Shown: positions 19,974-31,057 of the stretch, one piece after another
How the letters are laid out: each line of letters starts with the position of its first letter
How positions within the stretch are numbered: position 1 is the stretch's first letter
Assembly: GCA_951812715.1 (NCBI GenBank)
Contig: OX638323.1
Span: 496,001 to 560,000 of the forward strand
Length of the DNA stretch: 64,000 bases
Source: an uncultured Pseudohongiella sp.
Lineage (GTDB): Bacteria; Pseudomonadota; Gammaproteobacteria; Pseudomonadales; Pseudohongiellaceae
Reading direction: 5' to 3'
Notes under the pieces: generated by a model
Told to the model about the DNA's origin: nothing
What the model saw: the letters and a program-made list of their open reading frames with translations, nothing else
Databases searched by the model: none
Made by a program: the position numbers and the translations under genes

Positions 19974-20473
19974 TATTCGTCTTCCGCCCCGGGTTTCCGC
20001 GCCAGGTGGTAAGCGGAGATGAGCCCCGCCAGCAACAGTATCGAGGCTAGTTCCACGGCTAGCACATAAGGCCCGAACAGCCGCGCGCCGACCGCCATGA
20101 CGCCGACCTGTTCCGGCGCCGACATGCCCTCGACCCCGCTCAGGACGTACAGCAGTTGTGCAAGCAGCACGGCCGCGAGCAACGCCGGCAGAATCCAGCC
20201 GCGGCCCGCCAGCCAGGCCCGCTCCTGTTCCCGCGTGTTCTGGCCGAGATTGAGCATCATGATCACGAACAGGAACAGCACCATGATGGCGCCGGCGTAG
20301 ACGATGGCCTCGAGCATGGCCGCCAGCGGCGCCCCGAGCGTATAGAAGATTACCGCCACCGCGAGCAGCGAGAGAATCAGGTAGATCAGCGCATGCACGA
20401 TATTGGTCTGCACGATGACGCAGACGGTGGCGATGACGGCGACGAAGGCGGCAAGATAGAACAGCAGCATCAT
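19973..20473 (-). CDS. nuoJ: NADH-quinone oxidoreductase subunit J
   Basis: NuoJ is a five-helix membrane subunit. The 166-residue protein contains the conserved [20 protein letters not shown] helix (TM3), which changes between alpha and pi-bulge forms in complex I structures. The C-terminal helix is [20 protein letters not shown]. Its start overlaps the nuoI stop by 4 bp and its stop overlaps nuoK by one base. Confidence 0.96.
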   Translation of the reverse strand: MMLLFYLAAFVAVIATVCVIVQTNIVHALIYLILSLLAVAVIFYTLGAPLAAMLEAIVYAGAIMVLFLFVIMMLNLGQNTREQERAWLAGRGWILPALLAAVLLAQLLYVLSGVEGMSAPEQVGVMAVGARLFGPYVLAVELASILLLAGLISAYHLARKPGAEDE

Positions 20474-21009
20474 GGCAGCAGGCTCCTGACATCCACGGGC
20501 TGCGCCTCATTGAGCGCTTCGCCCTTGTCCTTGCCGGCCACCTGCTTGCCCGCCACGCGATAGAAATTGTAATCGTGATACTTGCCGACGCCGTCTATCA
20601 GCAGGTCTTCCTTCTCCCAGACCATGTCCTGGCGTTCGTATTCGGCCATTTCGAAATCCGGCGTCAGTTGTATGGCATTGGTGGGGCAGGCCTCCTCGCA
20701 GAATCCGCACATGATGCAACGGGAGAAGTTGATGCGGAAGAACTCCGGGTACCAGCGACCGTCTTCGGTCTCAGTCTTCTGCAAGGCGATGCAATCGACC
20801 GGACAGGCCACCGCGCACAGATTGCAGGCCACACAGCGTTCCTCGCCGTCCGGGTCGCGGCTGAGAATGATGCGGCCACGCCAGCGGGGAAACATGTAGG
20901 GCGGTTCGTCGGGGTATTGCACGGTGTCCGCCTTGACGAACAACTTGCGGAACACGCCCCACAAGGTGACCGCCTGGCTGAGCAACGTGTCCTCTATCAA
21001 TTTGAACAT
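20470..21009 (-). CDS. nuoI: NADH-quinone oxidoreductase subunit I
   Basis: NuoI carries the two [4Fe-4S] clusters N6a and N6b that pass electrons towards NuoB. Both ferredoxin motifs are intact: [15 protein letters not shown] and [15 protein letters not shown]. The 179-residue length and the [11 protein letters not shown] context fit the gammaproteobacterial form. It begins 15 bp after nuoH. Confidence 0.98.
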   Translation of the reverse strand: MFKLIEDTLLSQAVTLWGVFRKLFVKADTVQYPDEPPYMFPRWRGRIILSRDPDGEERCVACNLCAVACPVDCIALQKTETEDGRWYPEFFRINFSRCIMCGFCEEACPTNAIQLTPDFEMAEYERQDMVWEKEDLLIDGVGKYHDYNFYRVAGKQVAGKDKGEALNEAQPVDVRSLLP

Positions 21010-21024
21010 GCGCCTCCCCCTCTC

Positions 21025-21984
21025 CTACATCGTACCCAGCACGACCGCGCCGGTGATCAGCAGATTCACCAGTGACAGCGGCAGCAGAAACAGCCAGCCG
21101 TAGCTCATGAGCTGGTCATAACGCGGCCGTGGCAGCGCCGCGCGCATCAATATGAAAAACGCGATGAAAACCCCGGCCTTGAGCGAGAACCAGACGATCG
21201 GCGGCAGAAAGGCCGGCCCCAGCCAGCCGCCGAAGAACAGCACGGTGATCAGCGAGGAAATCAGCACCAGGCCAAGATATTCGCCGACGAAGAACATGCC
21301 GAATTTCATGCCGGAATACTCGGTGTGATAGCCGGCGCAGATTTCCTGCTCGGCTTCTGGAATGTCGAACGGCAGCCGGTGGCTCTCGGCGACTCCGGCG
21401 ATCAGAAAAATGAGAAAGCCGATGCATTGCGGAAGGATGTACCAACCGTCGGCCTGGGTTTCGACGATTTCGCGCAGATTGAAGCTGCCCGACAATACGA
21501 CCACGCCGAGCAGGGAAATACCCATGAAGACTTCGTAGCTGACCATCTGCGCCGCCGCGCGCAAGCTGCCGAGCAAGGCGTACTTGTTGTTCGACGACAG
21601 GCCGCCGAGCATGACGCTGTAAGCCCCGAGAGAAGCCATTGCCAGCACGAACAGCACGCCGACATTGGAATCGATCACACCGACTTCGGGCGTGAACGGG
21701 ATCACCGCGAAACTCATCAATACGACGATCATGATGATCGCCGGCGCCAGCACGAAGGTGAATTTGTCAGCGAACGGCGGCACCCAGTCTTCCTTGGTAA
21801 AGATCTTTATCATGTCGGCCACGACCTGCAATATGCCGAACCAGCCCACACGGTTCGGGCCGAGGCGTTCCTGCCAGAAACCAAGCAGCCGCCGCTCGAC
21901 CCAGATCAGCATGGCGGCGAGCGCGACCACCACCAGCAGGATGCTGGCGATGCTCAAGGCTGAACCGACCGCGAAGCTAAACAT
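21025..21984 (-). CDS. nuoH: NADH-quinone oxidoreductase subunit H
   Basis: NuoH forms most of the quinone-binding cavity at the joint between the peripheral and membrane arms. The 319-residue membrane protein has the signature [19 protein letters not shown], and the acidic loop [20 protein letters not shown]. It overlaps the nuoG stop by 8 bp. Confidence 0.98.
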   Translation of the reverse strand: MFSFAVGSALSIASILLVVVALAAMLIWVERRLLGFWQERLGPNRVGWFGILQVVADMIKIFTKEDWVPPFADKFTFVLAPAIIMIVVLMSFAVIPFTPEVGVIDSNVGVLFVLAMASLGAYSVMLGGLSSNNKYALLGSLRAAAQMVSYEVFMGISLLGVVVLSGSFNLREIVETQADGWYILPQCIGFLIFLIAGVAESHRLPFDIPEAEQEICAGYHTEYSGMKFGMFFVGEYLGLVLISSLITVLFFGGWLGPAFLPPIVWFSLKAGVFIAFFILMRAALPRPRYDQLMSYGWLFLLPLSLVNLLITGAVVLGTM

Positions 21985-24751
21985 CGCCCTGCTCCCGTGC
22001 CAGGTCGGACACGATCAATTCGCCGAGGCCTCGGCCATGCGGGGTTTCCGCGGGCGTCAACTCGACTCGCGCGCCGAGACCATGGAAATCGATTCCGCAG
22101 TCGCTGACATGCAAGGCCACGGCGCCAGGACTTGTTTGCGTGCGAATGCAGGTCAGCGCCGTCACGCTGACGCCGCCGGCGTCGCCGGCAACGCTCAGCC
22201 GCACGCCCTGGCCCTGTTTCAGGCCATGCTTCACGGCGTCCGCTGGCGCGACCGCGACAAAGGCGCCGGTCATGCGCTTGCGAATCGCCTCGCTGCGGGA
22301 ACTCAGTTCCTCACTGCCGAAAATCTGGTGCGCGGGCAGCAATTCGAGACCTGCGCCGTCTCCGTTCACCGGCGGCGGGTAAAAGCCGCCGCTCTCCGTT
22401 CTTTTCTCCAGCAGCAATGTGCCGCCATGTCCTTGCCGCAACGGACCGTTGATCTCGTCCTGAAACTTGCTGATGCTCTGGTTGGAGTTCCATTGCGGCG
22501 CCCAGGTCGAGGCAAGAATCGTCGCATCGCGCCGGGGTGGGACGCCTTCCATCGAAAACGCCAGTGCGGACTCGGGATCCTGGGCCTGCTTGGGCTCGTG
22601 CACGTTCAGGTTTGCCTTCATCGCCGTCCTGCCGCTATAGCGTTCGGACTGGCGCGGCACCTTGATGCCGCCGGGCAGGCTCGAAGTATCCGGCAGCACA
22701 TCCTTCAGTTTCGCGAACGCGGGAATGGAGTCCGCGCATTCGAGCAGCGCCTGGCGGAAATGTTCGAAGTCGCCGGTCCACTGCCAGGCCGGTCGCGCCG
22801 CGCTGTGGCTGCGATGCACCTGGTAGGCGAGTTGCGCCCTGCCCTCGTAATTTACATAACTCGTTTGCTGTTCGGAGAAAGCGGTAACCGGCAGCACCAG
22901 GTCCGCTTTCGCCGTGGTGCGATTGGGCAGCAAATCGAGCGCTACGCTTGCTTTCGCCGCGGCCAGGGCCGCATCGACCTGGGCATGAGGCGCGCGGCGG
23001 TACAGGTCGTTTTCCAGCACGATGACATTGGCCGCCTCGCTCGCGCTCAATTTGCGCAAGGCTGCGCCGAGGCTGTTTTCCGGCCGGGTCATCAGGTGCA
23101 GGCCCATGCTGTTGACTTCAGCCGTCAGCAGGCAGAGATCCACCGGCGCGGAAACTCCATTGCCGCGGCGCTTGCGCAAGGCGCCGGCGATATTGACCGC
23201 GGACCTGATCAGATCTACATCGCCGCTGCTTGCCCCGGCAACGATCAGCGGCCTGCTGGCGGCAAGCAATTGATCGGCAATTCGCGCAAGCGCATCGGTG
23301 TGACCTCCGGCGGAGGGAGCATCGGAATCTATCTGGTGGGCCAACTCGAAAGCGTTCCGCGCGAGCGCCGAAGGTGTGTCGATTACGCGATCCGAAGCCA
23401 CATCGTCCAATCTGGTGGCGCCACTGGAGAGTATGCAAAGCGGGCTGCGTTCCTGCTGGGCGAGTTCGCGCACCGCGGCGTCCTGCCAGCGCGGGATATT
23501 GGCGCCGTCGGCCAGTTCCAGCGCCTTGTTGCGCACCGACTGGCGCAGGGCCAGCGCGATCCGCGGCGCGGTATTGGTAACGTCCTCGCCGAGCACGAGC
23601 ACGGCGTCGGCCTGCTCGATTTCACGGATGGACGGATTGTGGAATCGCGGGTCTCCCGCCGCTTCGGTTATCAGTTGCATGCAGGCGTGTTCGGCATCGG
23701 AATAGCCGGCATGGAAATTTTCTTCTCCGACCAGCTTGCGCAAGGCGAAGTTGGCTTCGTTTCCGGCTCGGGGCGAGCCAATGCCTATAGTGCCGCGGGC
23801 GCTGCCTATAGTGCCGCCAGCGCTTCCGGCGATCTCGCGCAACTGCTGCCCGGCCGCGGCCGCATCGAGTTCATTACCCGCACCGTCCAGCGGGGTCTTG
23901 AGGCGTTCGGCATCGTTCACGTAGCCCGTGCCGAAGCGGCCGCGGTCGCAGATGAAATAGCCGTTCAACTCATCGTGGTAGCGATTGACGACGCGACGCA
24001 ATTCCCCGTAACGCTCGCCGGGGGCGATGTTGCAGCCCACGCCGCAGCCGGCGCAAACCGAAGGCGCGGTCTGCAGATCCCATTTGCGCGTGTAGTTCTC
24101 GCTGAAAACCTTGTCGGTAAAGACCCCGGTAGGACAAACCTCGACCAGGTTGCCGCTGAACTCGCTTTCCAGCGTGCCTTCCCGATGCCGTCCGAAATAG
24201 GTGAAATGATGCGAGGCCTGGGCCGAGAGATCTTCCCCGCCCGCGTATTCGTTATAGAAGCGCACGCAGCGATAGCAGGTGATGCAACGATTCATCTCGT
24301 GATTGATGAGGGGGCCGAGATACTGGTTGCGGTGCGTTACCTTCTTCTTGTCGTAGCGGCGATAGTTGTGGCCCGACATCAGGGTCATGTCCTGTAAGTG
24401 GCATTCGCCGCCTTCCTCGCAAACCGGGCAATCGTGGGGATGGCTGATCATCAGGCTTTCGATGACGCCGGCCCGGAATGCTTTCGCCTGCGGGTCTTCG
24501 ATGGAAATCCTCGCGCCGGGCTGCACCGGAGTCATGCAAGCCATGGTCATGATGCCCGCGCTATCTTCTTCGTTGCGATATTGCTTGACCGCACACTGGC
24601 GGCAGGCGCCGACCGAGCCCATGCACGGGTGCCAGCAGAAATACGGCAGGTCCAGGCCCAGCGACAGGCATTCCTGCAACAGGTTGCTGCCGGCGTTCAC
24701 CTCGTAGGTGACGCCGTCTATCGTGATTTGCACTTTCGCGTTGTCAGTCAT
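21977..24751 (-). CDS. nuoG: NADH-quinone oxidoreductase subunit G
   Basis: NuoG is the large iron-sulfur subunit of the NADH-oxidising arm. The 924-residue protein has an N-terminal [2Fe-2S] domain ([15 protein letters not shown]), a His-Cys3 [4Fe-4S] site ([14 protein letters not shown]), and a second ferredoxin site ([13 protein letters not shown]). It also has the off-path N7 cluster, CAGCGVGC followed 27 residues later by Cys in FICDRGRFG. The rest is a molybdopterin oxidoreductase-like domain. Retention of N7 is typical of the E. coli-type enzyme. It starts 6 bp after nuoF. Confidence 0.98.
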   Translation of the reverse strand: MTDNAKVQITIDGVTYEVNAGSNLLQECLSLGLDLPYFCWHPCMGSVGACRQCAVKQYRNEEDSAGIMTMACMTPVQPGARISIEDPQAKAFRAGVIESLMISHPHDCPVCEEGGECHLQDMTLMSGHNYRRYDKKKVTHRNQYLGPLINHEMNRCITCYRCVRFYNEYAGGEDLSAQASHHFTYFGRHREGTLESEFSGNLVEVCPTGVFTDKVFSENYTRKWDLQTAPSVCAGCGVGCNIAPGERYGELRRVVNRYHDELNGYFICDRGRFGTGYVNDAERLKTPLDGAGNELDAAAAGQQLREIAGSAGGTIGSARGTIGIGSPRAGNEANFALRKLVGEENFHAGYSDAEHACMQLITEAAGDPRFHNPSIREIEQADAVLVLGEDVTNTAPRIALALRQSVRNKALELADGANIPRWQDAAVRELAQQERSPLCILSSGATRLDDVASDRVIDTPSALARNAFELAHQIDSDAPSAGGHTDALARIADQLLAASRPLIVAGASSGDVDLIRSAVNIAGALRKRRGNGVSAPVDLCLLTAEVNSMGLHLMTRPENSLGAALRKLSASEAANVIVLENDLYRRAPHAQVDAALAAAKASVALDLLPNRTTAKADLVLPVTAFSEQQTSYVNYEGRAQLAYQVHRSHSAARPAWQWTGDFEHFRQALLECADSIPAFAKLKDVLPDTSSLPGGIKVPRQSERYSGRTAMKANLNVHEPKQAQDPESALAFSMEGVPPRRDATILASTWAPQWNSNQSISKFQDEINGPLRQGHGGTLLLEKRTESGGFYPPPVNGDGAGLELLPAHQIFGSEELSSRSEAIRKRMTGAFVAVAPADAVKHGLKQGQGVRLSVAGDAGGVSVTALTCIRTQTSPGAVALHVSDCGIDFHGLGARVELTPAETPHGRGLGELIVSDLAREQGDV

Positions 24752-24757
24752 TTGTTG

Positions 24758-26044
24758 TCAGTGCTTGTAAGGGCAACGTTGCTCCGTTATGTGCCGCTCG
24801 AAATCCTCGCGAAAATAGCGCAGACCGCTGCCCAGTGGCGCGGTGGCGCCGGGCGCGAGCGCGCAAAAGGTCTTGCCGGGACCCATGTAGTCCACGTGTT
24901 CTTCGAGAATTGCCAGGTCCTTGTGAGTGCCGTTGCCGCGCTCGAATTCCCGGAATATTTCGTCAACCCAGGGCAGTCCGTCCCGGCACGGTGTGCAATA
25001 GCCGCATGACTCATGCGAGAAGAACGTCATCAGATTGCCGATCATTCCCACCGGACAGGTCTTGTCGTCCAGCAGAATCAGGGTGCCGGTGGCGAGCCTG
25101 CTGCCGGCGCCAGCGATATCGTCGTAGTCGAGATTCAGGTCGAGATGCTCCGGCAGCATGAAATCCGTCGAACCGCCGCCGGGCAGAAACCCCTTCAGTT
25201 GCAGGCCGTCGCGCATGCCGCCGCCGTAGACTTCCAGCAATTCGCGGATCGGTGTGCCAAGGGGCAGTTCCCAGCAGCCGGGCGTGCGCGCCTTGCCGCT
25301 GATGCCGAACAGCTTGGTGCCATGATCGTTGCCTTTCGTCAGGCTGCGATACCAGTCGATGCCCCAGGCGAGGATGCCGGGCAGATTGCAGATGGTTTCC
25401 ACGTTATTGACGATGGTCGGCTTGCCCCACAGTCCGCTGACCTGGGGGAAAGGCGGCTTGGCGCGCGGGTTGGCGCGCTTGCCTTCGAGCGCGTTCAGCA
25501 ACGCGGTCTCTTCGCCGCAGATATATCGTCCCGCGCTGGTATGCATGATGATGTCGAGATCGAAGCCGGTGTCGAGGATATTTTTCCCCAGATAGCCGCG
25601 CTCGTAAGCCTCAGCCAGCGCCTTGCGCAATATGCGCTCAGAATCGGTGTATTCGCCGCGCAGAAAGATATACGCCTTGCTCGCCTGTATCGCATAGGAG
25701 GCGATGATCATGCCGTCGATGAGCAGATGCGGGTCGCCTTCCATCAGCAAGCGATCCTTGAAGGTGCCCGGCTCCATTTCATCTGCGTTGACGACGAAAT
25801 ATTTCTGTTGCGGAGCTCCCTCTCCCATGGGCACGAAACTCCATTTCAGCCCGGTGGGAAAGCCGGCGCCGCCACGGCCTTTCAGACCCGACTCCTTGAC
25901 CCGGTCGAGCACGTCCGCCGGATCGAGACCGCGGGCGATCGCGTGCAGGCCGTGATACCCGCCGCTCTTCTCGTAGGCCGCCAGATCCAGCGGCTGCCGC
26001 GAGAAATCGATGTTCCTGGTCAAGGGGTTCGTAACCACGATCAA
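24758..26044 (-). CDS. nuoF: NADH-quinone oxidoreductase subunit F
   Basis: NuoF binds FMN and NADH and holds cluster N3. The 428-residue protein has the nucleotide-binding stretch GLKGRGGAGFPTGLKW, the FMN-site ICGEETALLNALEGKR, and the N3 cluster SCGYCTPCRDG with its fourth cysteine further on. The ATG overlaps the nuoE stop by 4 bp. Confidence 0.98.
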   Translation of the reverse strand: MIVVTNPLTRNIDFSRQPLDLAAYEKSGGYHGLHAIARGLDPADVLDRVKESGLKGRGGAGFPTGLKWSFVPMGEGAPQQKYFVVNADEMEPGTFKDRLLMEGDPHLLIDGMIIASYAIQASKAYIFLRGEYTDSERILRKALAEAYERGYLGKNILDTGFDLDIIMHTSAGRYICGEETALLNALEGKRANPRAKPPFPQVSGLWGKPTIVNNVETICNLPGILAWGIDWYRSLTKGNDHGTKLFGISGKARTPGCWELPLGTPIRELLEVYGGGMRDGLQLKGFLPGGGSTDFMLPEHLDLNLDYDDIAGAGSRLATGTLILLDDKTCPVGMIGNLMTFFSHESCGYCTPCRDGLPWVDEIFREFERGNGTHKDLAILEEHVDYMGPGKTFCALAPGATAPLGSGLRYFREDFERHITEQRCPYKH

Positions 26045-26568
26045 TCCTGATTGTTCCGGTAACGCGAGAAGAGTTCACCCAGGTCTTGCCGGTCGAGATT
26101 GCGATGCAGGTCCGGCCCCACCATCATTACCGGCGCCCGGTCACAGTCACCGAGGCAGGGAACGGGAATCAAGGTAAATTCACCGTCTTCGCTGGTCTCG
26201 CCGAATTCGATGCCGAGTTCCTCCGAAACCTTTTCCCTGACCTGATCGCAGCCCATGATCCAGCAACTGACGCTGTTGCAATAAAGGATCACGTTCTTCC
26301 CTACCGGACGGCGGTAAATCAGATTGAAAAACGTCGCCACGCCTTCGAGTTCCGCTACGGGAAGGCCGAGATATTCGGCCACGGCGAGCAGGGATTCGTC
26401 GGAAACCCAGCCGCGCTGCTTCTGCACGATCTTCAATGCTTCCAGTCCCACGGCGCGGGTATCGGGATACAGCGTGCGCTCGTGCTCGATCTCGGCGATT
26501 TCCTCCTCGCTGAGGTAATCCGACGGCAGGGCTGTCGAGGCGATCACTTTTCCACTCATTGCGCTCAT
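26041..26568 (-). CDS. nuoE: NADH-quinone oxidoreductase subunit E
   Basis: NuoE is the thioredoxin-like subunit with [2Fe-2S] cluster N1a. The four ligands lie in YCNSVSCWIMG and in VPCLGDCDRAPVM. At 175 residues it is full length (E. coli 166). It overlaps nuoF by 4 bp and starts 16 bp after nuoCD. Confidence 0.97.
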   Translation of the reverse strand: MSAMSGKVIASTALPSDYLSEEEIAEIEHERTLYPDTRAVGLEALKIVQKQRGWVSDESLLAVAEYLGLPVAELEGVATFFNLIYRRPVGKNVILYCNSVSCWIMGCDQVREKVSEELGIEFGETSEDGEFTLIPVPCLGDCDRAPVMMVGPDLHRNLDRQDLGELFSRYRNNQD

Positions 26569-26584
26569 CGATTCCGCTGCTCCC

Positions 26585-28360
26585 CTAACGATCCACGTCC
26601 GCCATGACGAAATCGATGCTCGCGATAATCGCGATCAGGTCCGCCACCATGAAGCCGTTGCTGATAGCCGGGATCATCTGCAAATGGGCGAAGGACGGCG
26701 TGCGGATTCGCGTGCGATAGGAACCGCCGCTGCCGTCGCTGACCAGGTAGTAGCTGTTGATGCCCTTGGTCGCTTCGATCGAAACGGTGACTTCGTCCGG
26801 CGGAATCACCGGCCCCCAGCTTACGCTGAGAAAGTGGTTGATCAGGGTTTCGATATCGCGCAGGGTTTCTTCCTTGCGCGGCGGCGTGGTCAGCGGATGA
26901 TCGGCCTTGTAATGTCCGCCCGGCATGTTGTCCAGGCATTGCTTGATGATGCGCAGACTCTGGCGCATTTCCTCGACCCGCACCGCGCAACGGTCGTAAC
27001 AGTCGCCGTTGACGGCGATGGGTACGTCGAATTCGAAATTGTCGTAGCCGGCATAGGGCCGCTGTTTGCGGAAATCCCATTCCAGGCCGGTAGCGCGCAA
27101 TCCGGCGCCGGTGACGCCCCAGTCGAAGGCTGCCTGTGTGTCGTAAACGCCGACGCCCTGGGTGCGCCGCTTGAGAATGCCGTTATTGAGCACCATGCTG
27201 TCGTACTCGTCGAGCCGCGGCGGCATGAATTCGAGCAGTTCGCGCACGCGCATGTCCCAGCCTTCGGGCAGGTCCTGGGCGACGCCGCCGATGCGAAACC
27301 AGCCCGGATGCATGCGCGCGCCGCAAATCGATTCGATGATATTGAAGATGCGCTCGCGCTCGACAAACATGTAGAAGATCGGCGAAAGCTGGCCCACGTC
27401 CTGGGCGAAAGTGCCATAAAACAGCAAGTGGCTGCAGATGCGGAACATTTCCGCCAGCATGATGCGGATGACCCTGGCGCGCTCCGGCACTTCGATGCCG
27501 GCCATCTTCTCCACCGCCATGACATACGGCAGGTTGTTCATCACCCCGCCGAGGTAATCAATGCGGTCGGTATAGGGAATGAAGGTATGCCAGGACTGGC
27601 GTTCGGCCATTTTTTCCGCGCCGCGGTGGTGGTAGCCGATATCCGGCACCGCATCGATCAGAATCTCGCCGTCGAGTTGCAGCGCGATGCGGAAGGCGCC
27701 GTGAACGCTCGGGTGATTCGGGCCGAGATTGAGAAACATGAATTCCGAGTCTTCGGACTTCCGTTTCATGCCCCATTGTTCGGGATTGAACAGCAGCGCG
27801 TCCTGTTCGTAACCCGCCTGGTCGTCGTCGAGCGAGTACGGATCCATTTCCGTCGCCCGAGCCGGATGTTCCTTGCGCAGGGGATGGCCTTCCCAGGTCG
27901 GCGGCAGAATCAGCCGGTACAGGTTCGGATGACCTTCGAAATTGATCGCGAACATGTCCCAGGCTTCGCGCTCGTACCAGTTCGCGGCGGGCCAGAGTCC
28001 GGTTACGGTCGGAATGTTCAGGTCCGCGTCCATCAGCGGCACCTTGACGCGGAAGTCGCAATTGCCCGAGAAGGACATCAGGTGGTAAACGACGGTGAAT
28101 TCGCTCGGCGGCTGCGATTCGCGATGCGTGCGCATGCGCTCGTCAATGGCGGTCAGATCGAACAGCATGTCGAAACGCGGTTTGGCGCCGTCACGCAGTT
28201 CACGCAGGAATTCCACCACATCGCCGCGGTCCACCCAGACCGTGGGAATGCCGTCACAGGTGAATTGCTCCGCCAGCATGCGGCCGGCGAATTTCGCCTG
28301 CAACTCAGCCGGAATCAGGCTGGCTGCCGAGCTTTGGCTGGTGGTTGTCGCGACTTGCAT
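26585..28360 (-). CDS. nuoCD: NADH-quinone oxidoreductase fused subunits C and D
   Basis: A 591-residue fusion of the 30-kDa NuoC (about residues 20-190) and the 49-kDa NuoD (about 200-591). The NuoC part shows [19 protein letters not shown] and HPLRKEHP. The NuoD part starts at [19 protein letters not shown] and carries the quinone-site histidine region. Fusion of C and D is characteristic of many Gammaproteobacteria, including Escherichia and Pseudomonas. It ends in VMADVDR, as expected for NuoD. It lies 43 bp downstream of nuoB. Confidence 0.98.
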   Translation of the reverse strand: MQVATTTSQSSAASLIPAELQAKFAGRMLAEQFTCDGIPTVWVDRGDVVEFLRELRDGAKPRFDMLFDLTAIDERMRTHRESQPPSEFTVVYHLMSFSGNCDFRVKVPLMDADLNIPTVTGLWPAANWYEREAWDMFAINFEGHPNLYRLILPPTWEGHPLRKEHPARATEMDPYSLDDDQAGYEQDALLFNPEQWGMKRKSEDSEFMFLNLGPNHPSVHGAFRIALQLDGEILIDAVPDIGYHHRGAEKMAERQSWHTFIPYTDRIDYLGGVMNNLPYVMAVEKMAGIEVPERARVIRIMLAEMFRICSHLLFYGTFAQDVGQLSPIFYMFVERERIFNIIESICGARMHPGWFRIGGVAQDLPEGWDMRVRELLEFMPPRLDEYDSMVLNNGILKRRTQGVGVYDTQAAFDWGVTGAGLRATGLEWDFRKQRPYAGYDNFEFDVPIAVNGDCYDRCAVRVEEMRQSLRIIKQCLDNMPGGHYKADHPLTTPPRKEETLRDIETLINHFLSVSWGPVIPPDEVTVSIEATKGINSYYLVSDGSGGSYRTRIRTPSFAHLQMIPAISNGFMVADLIAIIASIDFVMADVDR

Positions 28361-28403
28361 GTCGATTGATGATCCGGTTCTTTCCCTTTATGCGGCCTGG
28401 GTC

Positions 28404-29045
28404 TCAGACGCGGTCCGGAGAGCGCAATTCGGTTGCGGCGATCCGCTCGTCATGGCGGAACTCGCGTTGCACTGTCCTCGGTTTTTTCTGGATGATACCC
28501 TGGTCGTTGATGACCCAGCTCAGCGGCCGGCGTTGCTTGCCGACCTGTTCCTGCAACAGGATCAAACCCTGAAGCAAGGCCTCGGGACGCGGCGGGCAGC
28601 CGGAAACGTAAACGTCCACGGGCAGAAACTTGTCCACTCCCTGCACTACCGAATAAATGTCGTACATGCCGCCAGAATTGGCGCAGGAGCCCATGCTGAT
28701 GACCCATTTGGGTTCGAGCATCTGGTCGTACAGCAACCGTACCACCGGCGCCATCTTGCGGAACACAGTGCCGGCGATGACGATCATGTCCGCCTGCCGG
28801 GGGGTGCCGCGAATGACTTCGGCGCCGAAACGCGCCAGGTCGTGGCGGGCGGTAAAGGCGGTAGCCATTTCCACATAACAGCAGGAAAGACCGAAATTGA
28901 ACGGCCAGATCGAATTCTTGCGGCCCCAGGCAATCATGTCCTCGAGACTGGCCATGACCACGTTGCGGCGCAGGAATTCGTCGACGCTAGCGCCGCCGGG
29001 CTGACCCGATGAAGCCTCGGAAGCCTTTTGCAATTGCCAGCTCAC
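28404..29045 (-). CDS. nuoB: NADH-quinone oxidoreductase subunit B
   Basis: NuoB carries the terminal cluster N2, which reduces quinone. The adjacent-cysteine ligand pair is in [13 protein letters not shown], with further ligands in [13 protein letters not shown] and [12 protein letters not shown]. The protein is 213 residues with a poorly conserved tail. The start overlaps the nuoA stop by 4 bp. Confidence 0.98.
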   Translation of the reverse strand: MSWQLQKASEASSGQPGGASVDEFLRRNVVMASLEDMIAWGRKNSIWPFNFGLSCCYVEMATAFTARHDLARFGAEVIRGTPRQADMIVIAGTVFRKMAPVVRLLYDQMLEPKWVISMGSCANSGGMYDIYSVVQGVDKFLPVDVYVSGCPPRPEALLQGLILLQEQVGKQRRPLSWVINDQGIIQKKPRTVQREFRHDERIAATELRSPDRV

Positions 29046-29470
29046 AGTTGAAATTCCTTCTTGTTGGTCACGCCGCCCGCGCCGCGCAATTCACGCAGTC
29101 CGCGCCGCTGGATGCCGGTGCGCCAGTCCAACGCGCCGACGCGCCAGAGATAGAACAGCGCCGCGAGCAGAATGACGATGAAAACAACGATCTCGATAAA
29201 GCCCGTCCAGCCGGTTTCGCGCACGGATACCGCCCAGGCAAAAAGGAATACGACTTCAAGGTCGAATATGATGAACAGGATGGCCGGCAGATAGAAATGC
29301 ACCGCGGTGCGGAATTGCGCCGAACCGACAGAAACGATGCCCGACTCGAAAGGCGTATCGGTGTACTTTCGGGAGGCGCTTTGCCCGAGAAAATACGACA
29401 GGCCGAGCATGATGCCGACCAGCGCCAGCACGGCGGCGGCGTAAAAGAAAAAAGGGGCCAATTCGCTCAT
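29042..29470 (-). CDS. nuoA: NADH-quinone oxidoreductase subunit A
   Basis: NuoA is a three-helix membrane subunit at the heel of complex I. The 142-residue protein has helices at about 5-28, 60-88 and 95-115. It shows the conserved [15 protein letters not shown] loop and the [13 protein letters not shown] helix with its acidic pair. It is the first gene of the operon. Only 71 bp separate its start from the end of an insertion sequence, so the operon promoter must lie in that gap or inside the element. Confidence 0.97.
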   Translation of the reverse strand: MSELAPFFFYAAAVLALVGIMLGLSYFLGQSASRKYTDTPFESGIVSVGSAQFRTAVHFYLPAILFIIFDLEVVFLFAWAVSVRETGWTGFIEIVVFIVILLAALFYLWRVGALDWRTGIQRRGLRELRGAGGVTNKKEFQL

Positions 29471-29619
29471 CTGAAGGTCGCCGAAATCGGTCCGGGAATG
29501 TACACGGAACGGCCGTTCAAGGCAAGCGCGGCAACCAACTATGTGGAGAGCACATAATCTGTCCGGTCTTGTAGCACAAGGTCTGTCCGGTTCTCATCGA
29601 ATGCGGGAGGAAGCATCTG

Positions 29620-30798
29620 ATGAGACGAACAGCCTGGTTGCAGGAGACGCGAATGGAACGTTTTGAGGAAGCCTTTGGCGCGTGGACGGAGAGTCGGCTG
29701 ACGCAGGAAGAAGCTGCGCGGCTGCTTGGGGTGTGTGAGCGCACATTTCGGCGCTGGATAGATCGGTATGAGGAAGCGGGCCTGGACGGATTGATCGACA
29801 AGCGCTTGTCGCAAGCATCGAGCCGTCGCGCGCCGGTCGACGAAGTGATGGGGTTGGTGGATCGTTACCGGAACCGTCACCGGGGTTGGAACGTGCGTCA
29901 TTTTCATGCCTGGTACCGGCGCGATGGCGGGAAGCGCAGCTACACCTGGTTGAAGAACGCCTTGCAGGCGGCGGGCCTGGTGGCGCGGGCGCCGCGCCGC
30001 GGAGCGCATCGCAAGCGGCGGGAGGCGGCGCCGTGGCCGGGCATGCTGTTGCATCAGGACGGCAGTCGCCATGAATGGGCGCCGGGTCGGATGTGGGATC
30101 TGATCGTGACCATGGACGACGCCACGAACGCGCATTACTCGATGTTCTTTTGCGAGGAGGAAGGTACGTGGAGCAGCTTTCGCAGCATCCGCGAGTTGAT
30201 TGATGCGAGCGGCCTGTTCTGTTCGCTGTACACCGACCGCGGCAGTCATTACTGGCACACGCCGACGGCGGGCGGCAAAGTGGACAAGGGCAATCCGACG
30301 CAGTTTGGACAGGCGATGAGGCAGTTGGGCATCGAGATGATTCCGGCGTACTCGCCGGAGGCGCGGGGTCGTTCGGAGCGGGCGTTCAAGATGCACCAGG
30401 ACCGACTGGTGAAGGAGTTGGCGCTGGCGGGGGTCGCGGAGATGGAAGCGGCGAACCGGTACTTGCGGGAGAAGTACCTGCCGGCTTTCAACGCGGAGTT
30501 CGCGCGGCCGCCGCGGGAGGAAGGGTCCGCCTTCGTGGCCTGCGGCGACGCCGAGCGGCTGGACGAGATCCTGTGCGAGCACCATGAGCGGGTCGTCGGG
30601 CACGACAACTGCGTACGCTTTCGTCGAAAGGTGCTGCAGATTCCGCCGGATCGGTACCGTTGTCACTATGTGAAGGCGACAGTCAAGGTCTTGCAGTATG
30701 TGGATGGGTGCGTTGCGATCCGCCACGGCCCGCGCGAACTGGCGCGATACGACTCCCAGGGGAAACTATTGACGGAGAATTTACGGACCGCCGCGTAG
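29620..30798 (+). CDS. ISNCY-type transposase (intact)
   Basis: A 392-residue DDE transposase. The N-terminus holds a helix-turn-helix (LTQEEAARLLGVCERTFRRW), then a linker and a basic region (RRGAHRKRRE). The integrase-like core has aspartates in IVTMDDATNAH and LYTDRGSHYW and the glutamate in SPEARGRSERAF. This arrangement matches transposases listed as ISNCY/IS1202 group; the exact family is from memory of the protein pattern. A near-identical but broken copy lies at 45151-46329. Confidence 0.88.
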   Translation: MRRTAWLQETRMERFEEAFGAWTESRLTQEEAARLLGVCERTFRRWIDRYEEAGLDGLIDKRLSQASSRRAPVDEVMGLVDRYRNRHRGWNVRHFHAWYRRDGGKRSYTWLKNALQAAGLVARAPRRGAHRKRREAAPWPGMLLHQDGSRHEWAPGRMWDLIVTMDDATNAHYSMFFCEEEGTWSSFRSIRELIDASGLFCSLYTDRGSHYWHTPTAGGKVDKGNPTQFGQAMRQLGIEMIPAYSPEARGRSERAFKMHQDRLVKELALAGVAEMEAANRYLREKYLPAFNAEFARPPREEGSAFVACGDAERLDEILCEHHERVVGHDNCVRFRRKVLQIPPDRYRCHYVKATVKVLQYVDGCVAIRHGPRELARYDSQGKLLTENLRTAA

Positions 30799-30814
30799 GA
30801 ACGCGGCGGCGGCC

Positions 30815-30865
30815 GGCGTCTGGGGGGCCTTTCCGGGCTACGCCCTCCAAGGCCCCCCAGACGCC
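30815..30865 (+). terminator. Perfect 17-bp hairpin after the transposase
   Basis: The arms at 30815-30831 and 30849-30865 (GGCGTCTGGGGGGCCTT and its complement) are perfectly complementary, with a 17-base loop, followed by CAAAAAC rather than a T-run. It lies 16 bp after the transposase stop, inside the element. The same hairpin in the second copy has one mismatch. It probably ends transcription or shields the transposase from read-through. Confidence 0.55.
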
Positions 30866-31048
30866 AAAAACAAACCGGACAGATCATTTGCTACAGAACC
30901 GGACATTTCTATTTGCTCTTAACAGTTGTGGCTTGTATATGTGGCTTCGATCGGGTCCGCGAGGGGGAGGGCCTTTGGGTTGTACAGATTTGATCAGTAC
31001 TTTGCTTCGACTCCGCGCACTGGAGCATTTGCTTTTACCGCAGGCTGC

Positions 31049-31057
31049 CACATAGCC
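31049..31057. repeat. 9-bp target-site duplication, left (IS256-type insertion)
   Basis: CACATAGCC lies immediately left of the element at 31058-32455 and is repeated exactly on its right side. Confidence 0.85.

Larger units (their letters stand above)
29542..30924 (+). mobile_element. Insertion sequence, ISNCY-type (IS1202-like), intact copy
   Basis: A 1383-bp element bounded by imperfect inverted repeats that start TGT at the left and end ACA at the right. Left reads TGTGGAGAGCACATA, and the right end read inwards is TGTTAAGAGCAAATA; the match continues in patches (TGTCCGGT, TGTAGCA, TCTGTCCGGTT) for about 50 bp. The ends were fixed by comparing with the second copy at 45073-46455, which has the same length. 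No target duplication is visible: the flanks are AACTA and GTTGT. It lies just upstream of nuoA. Confidence 0.85.

Noticed and set aside
21665..24397. A 910-codon open frame on the plus strand
   Set aside because: It is wholly antisense to nuoG, has no recognisable domains, and results from the high-GC codon pattern of the true gene.
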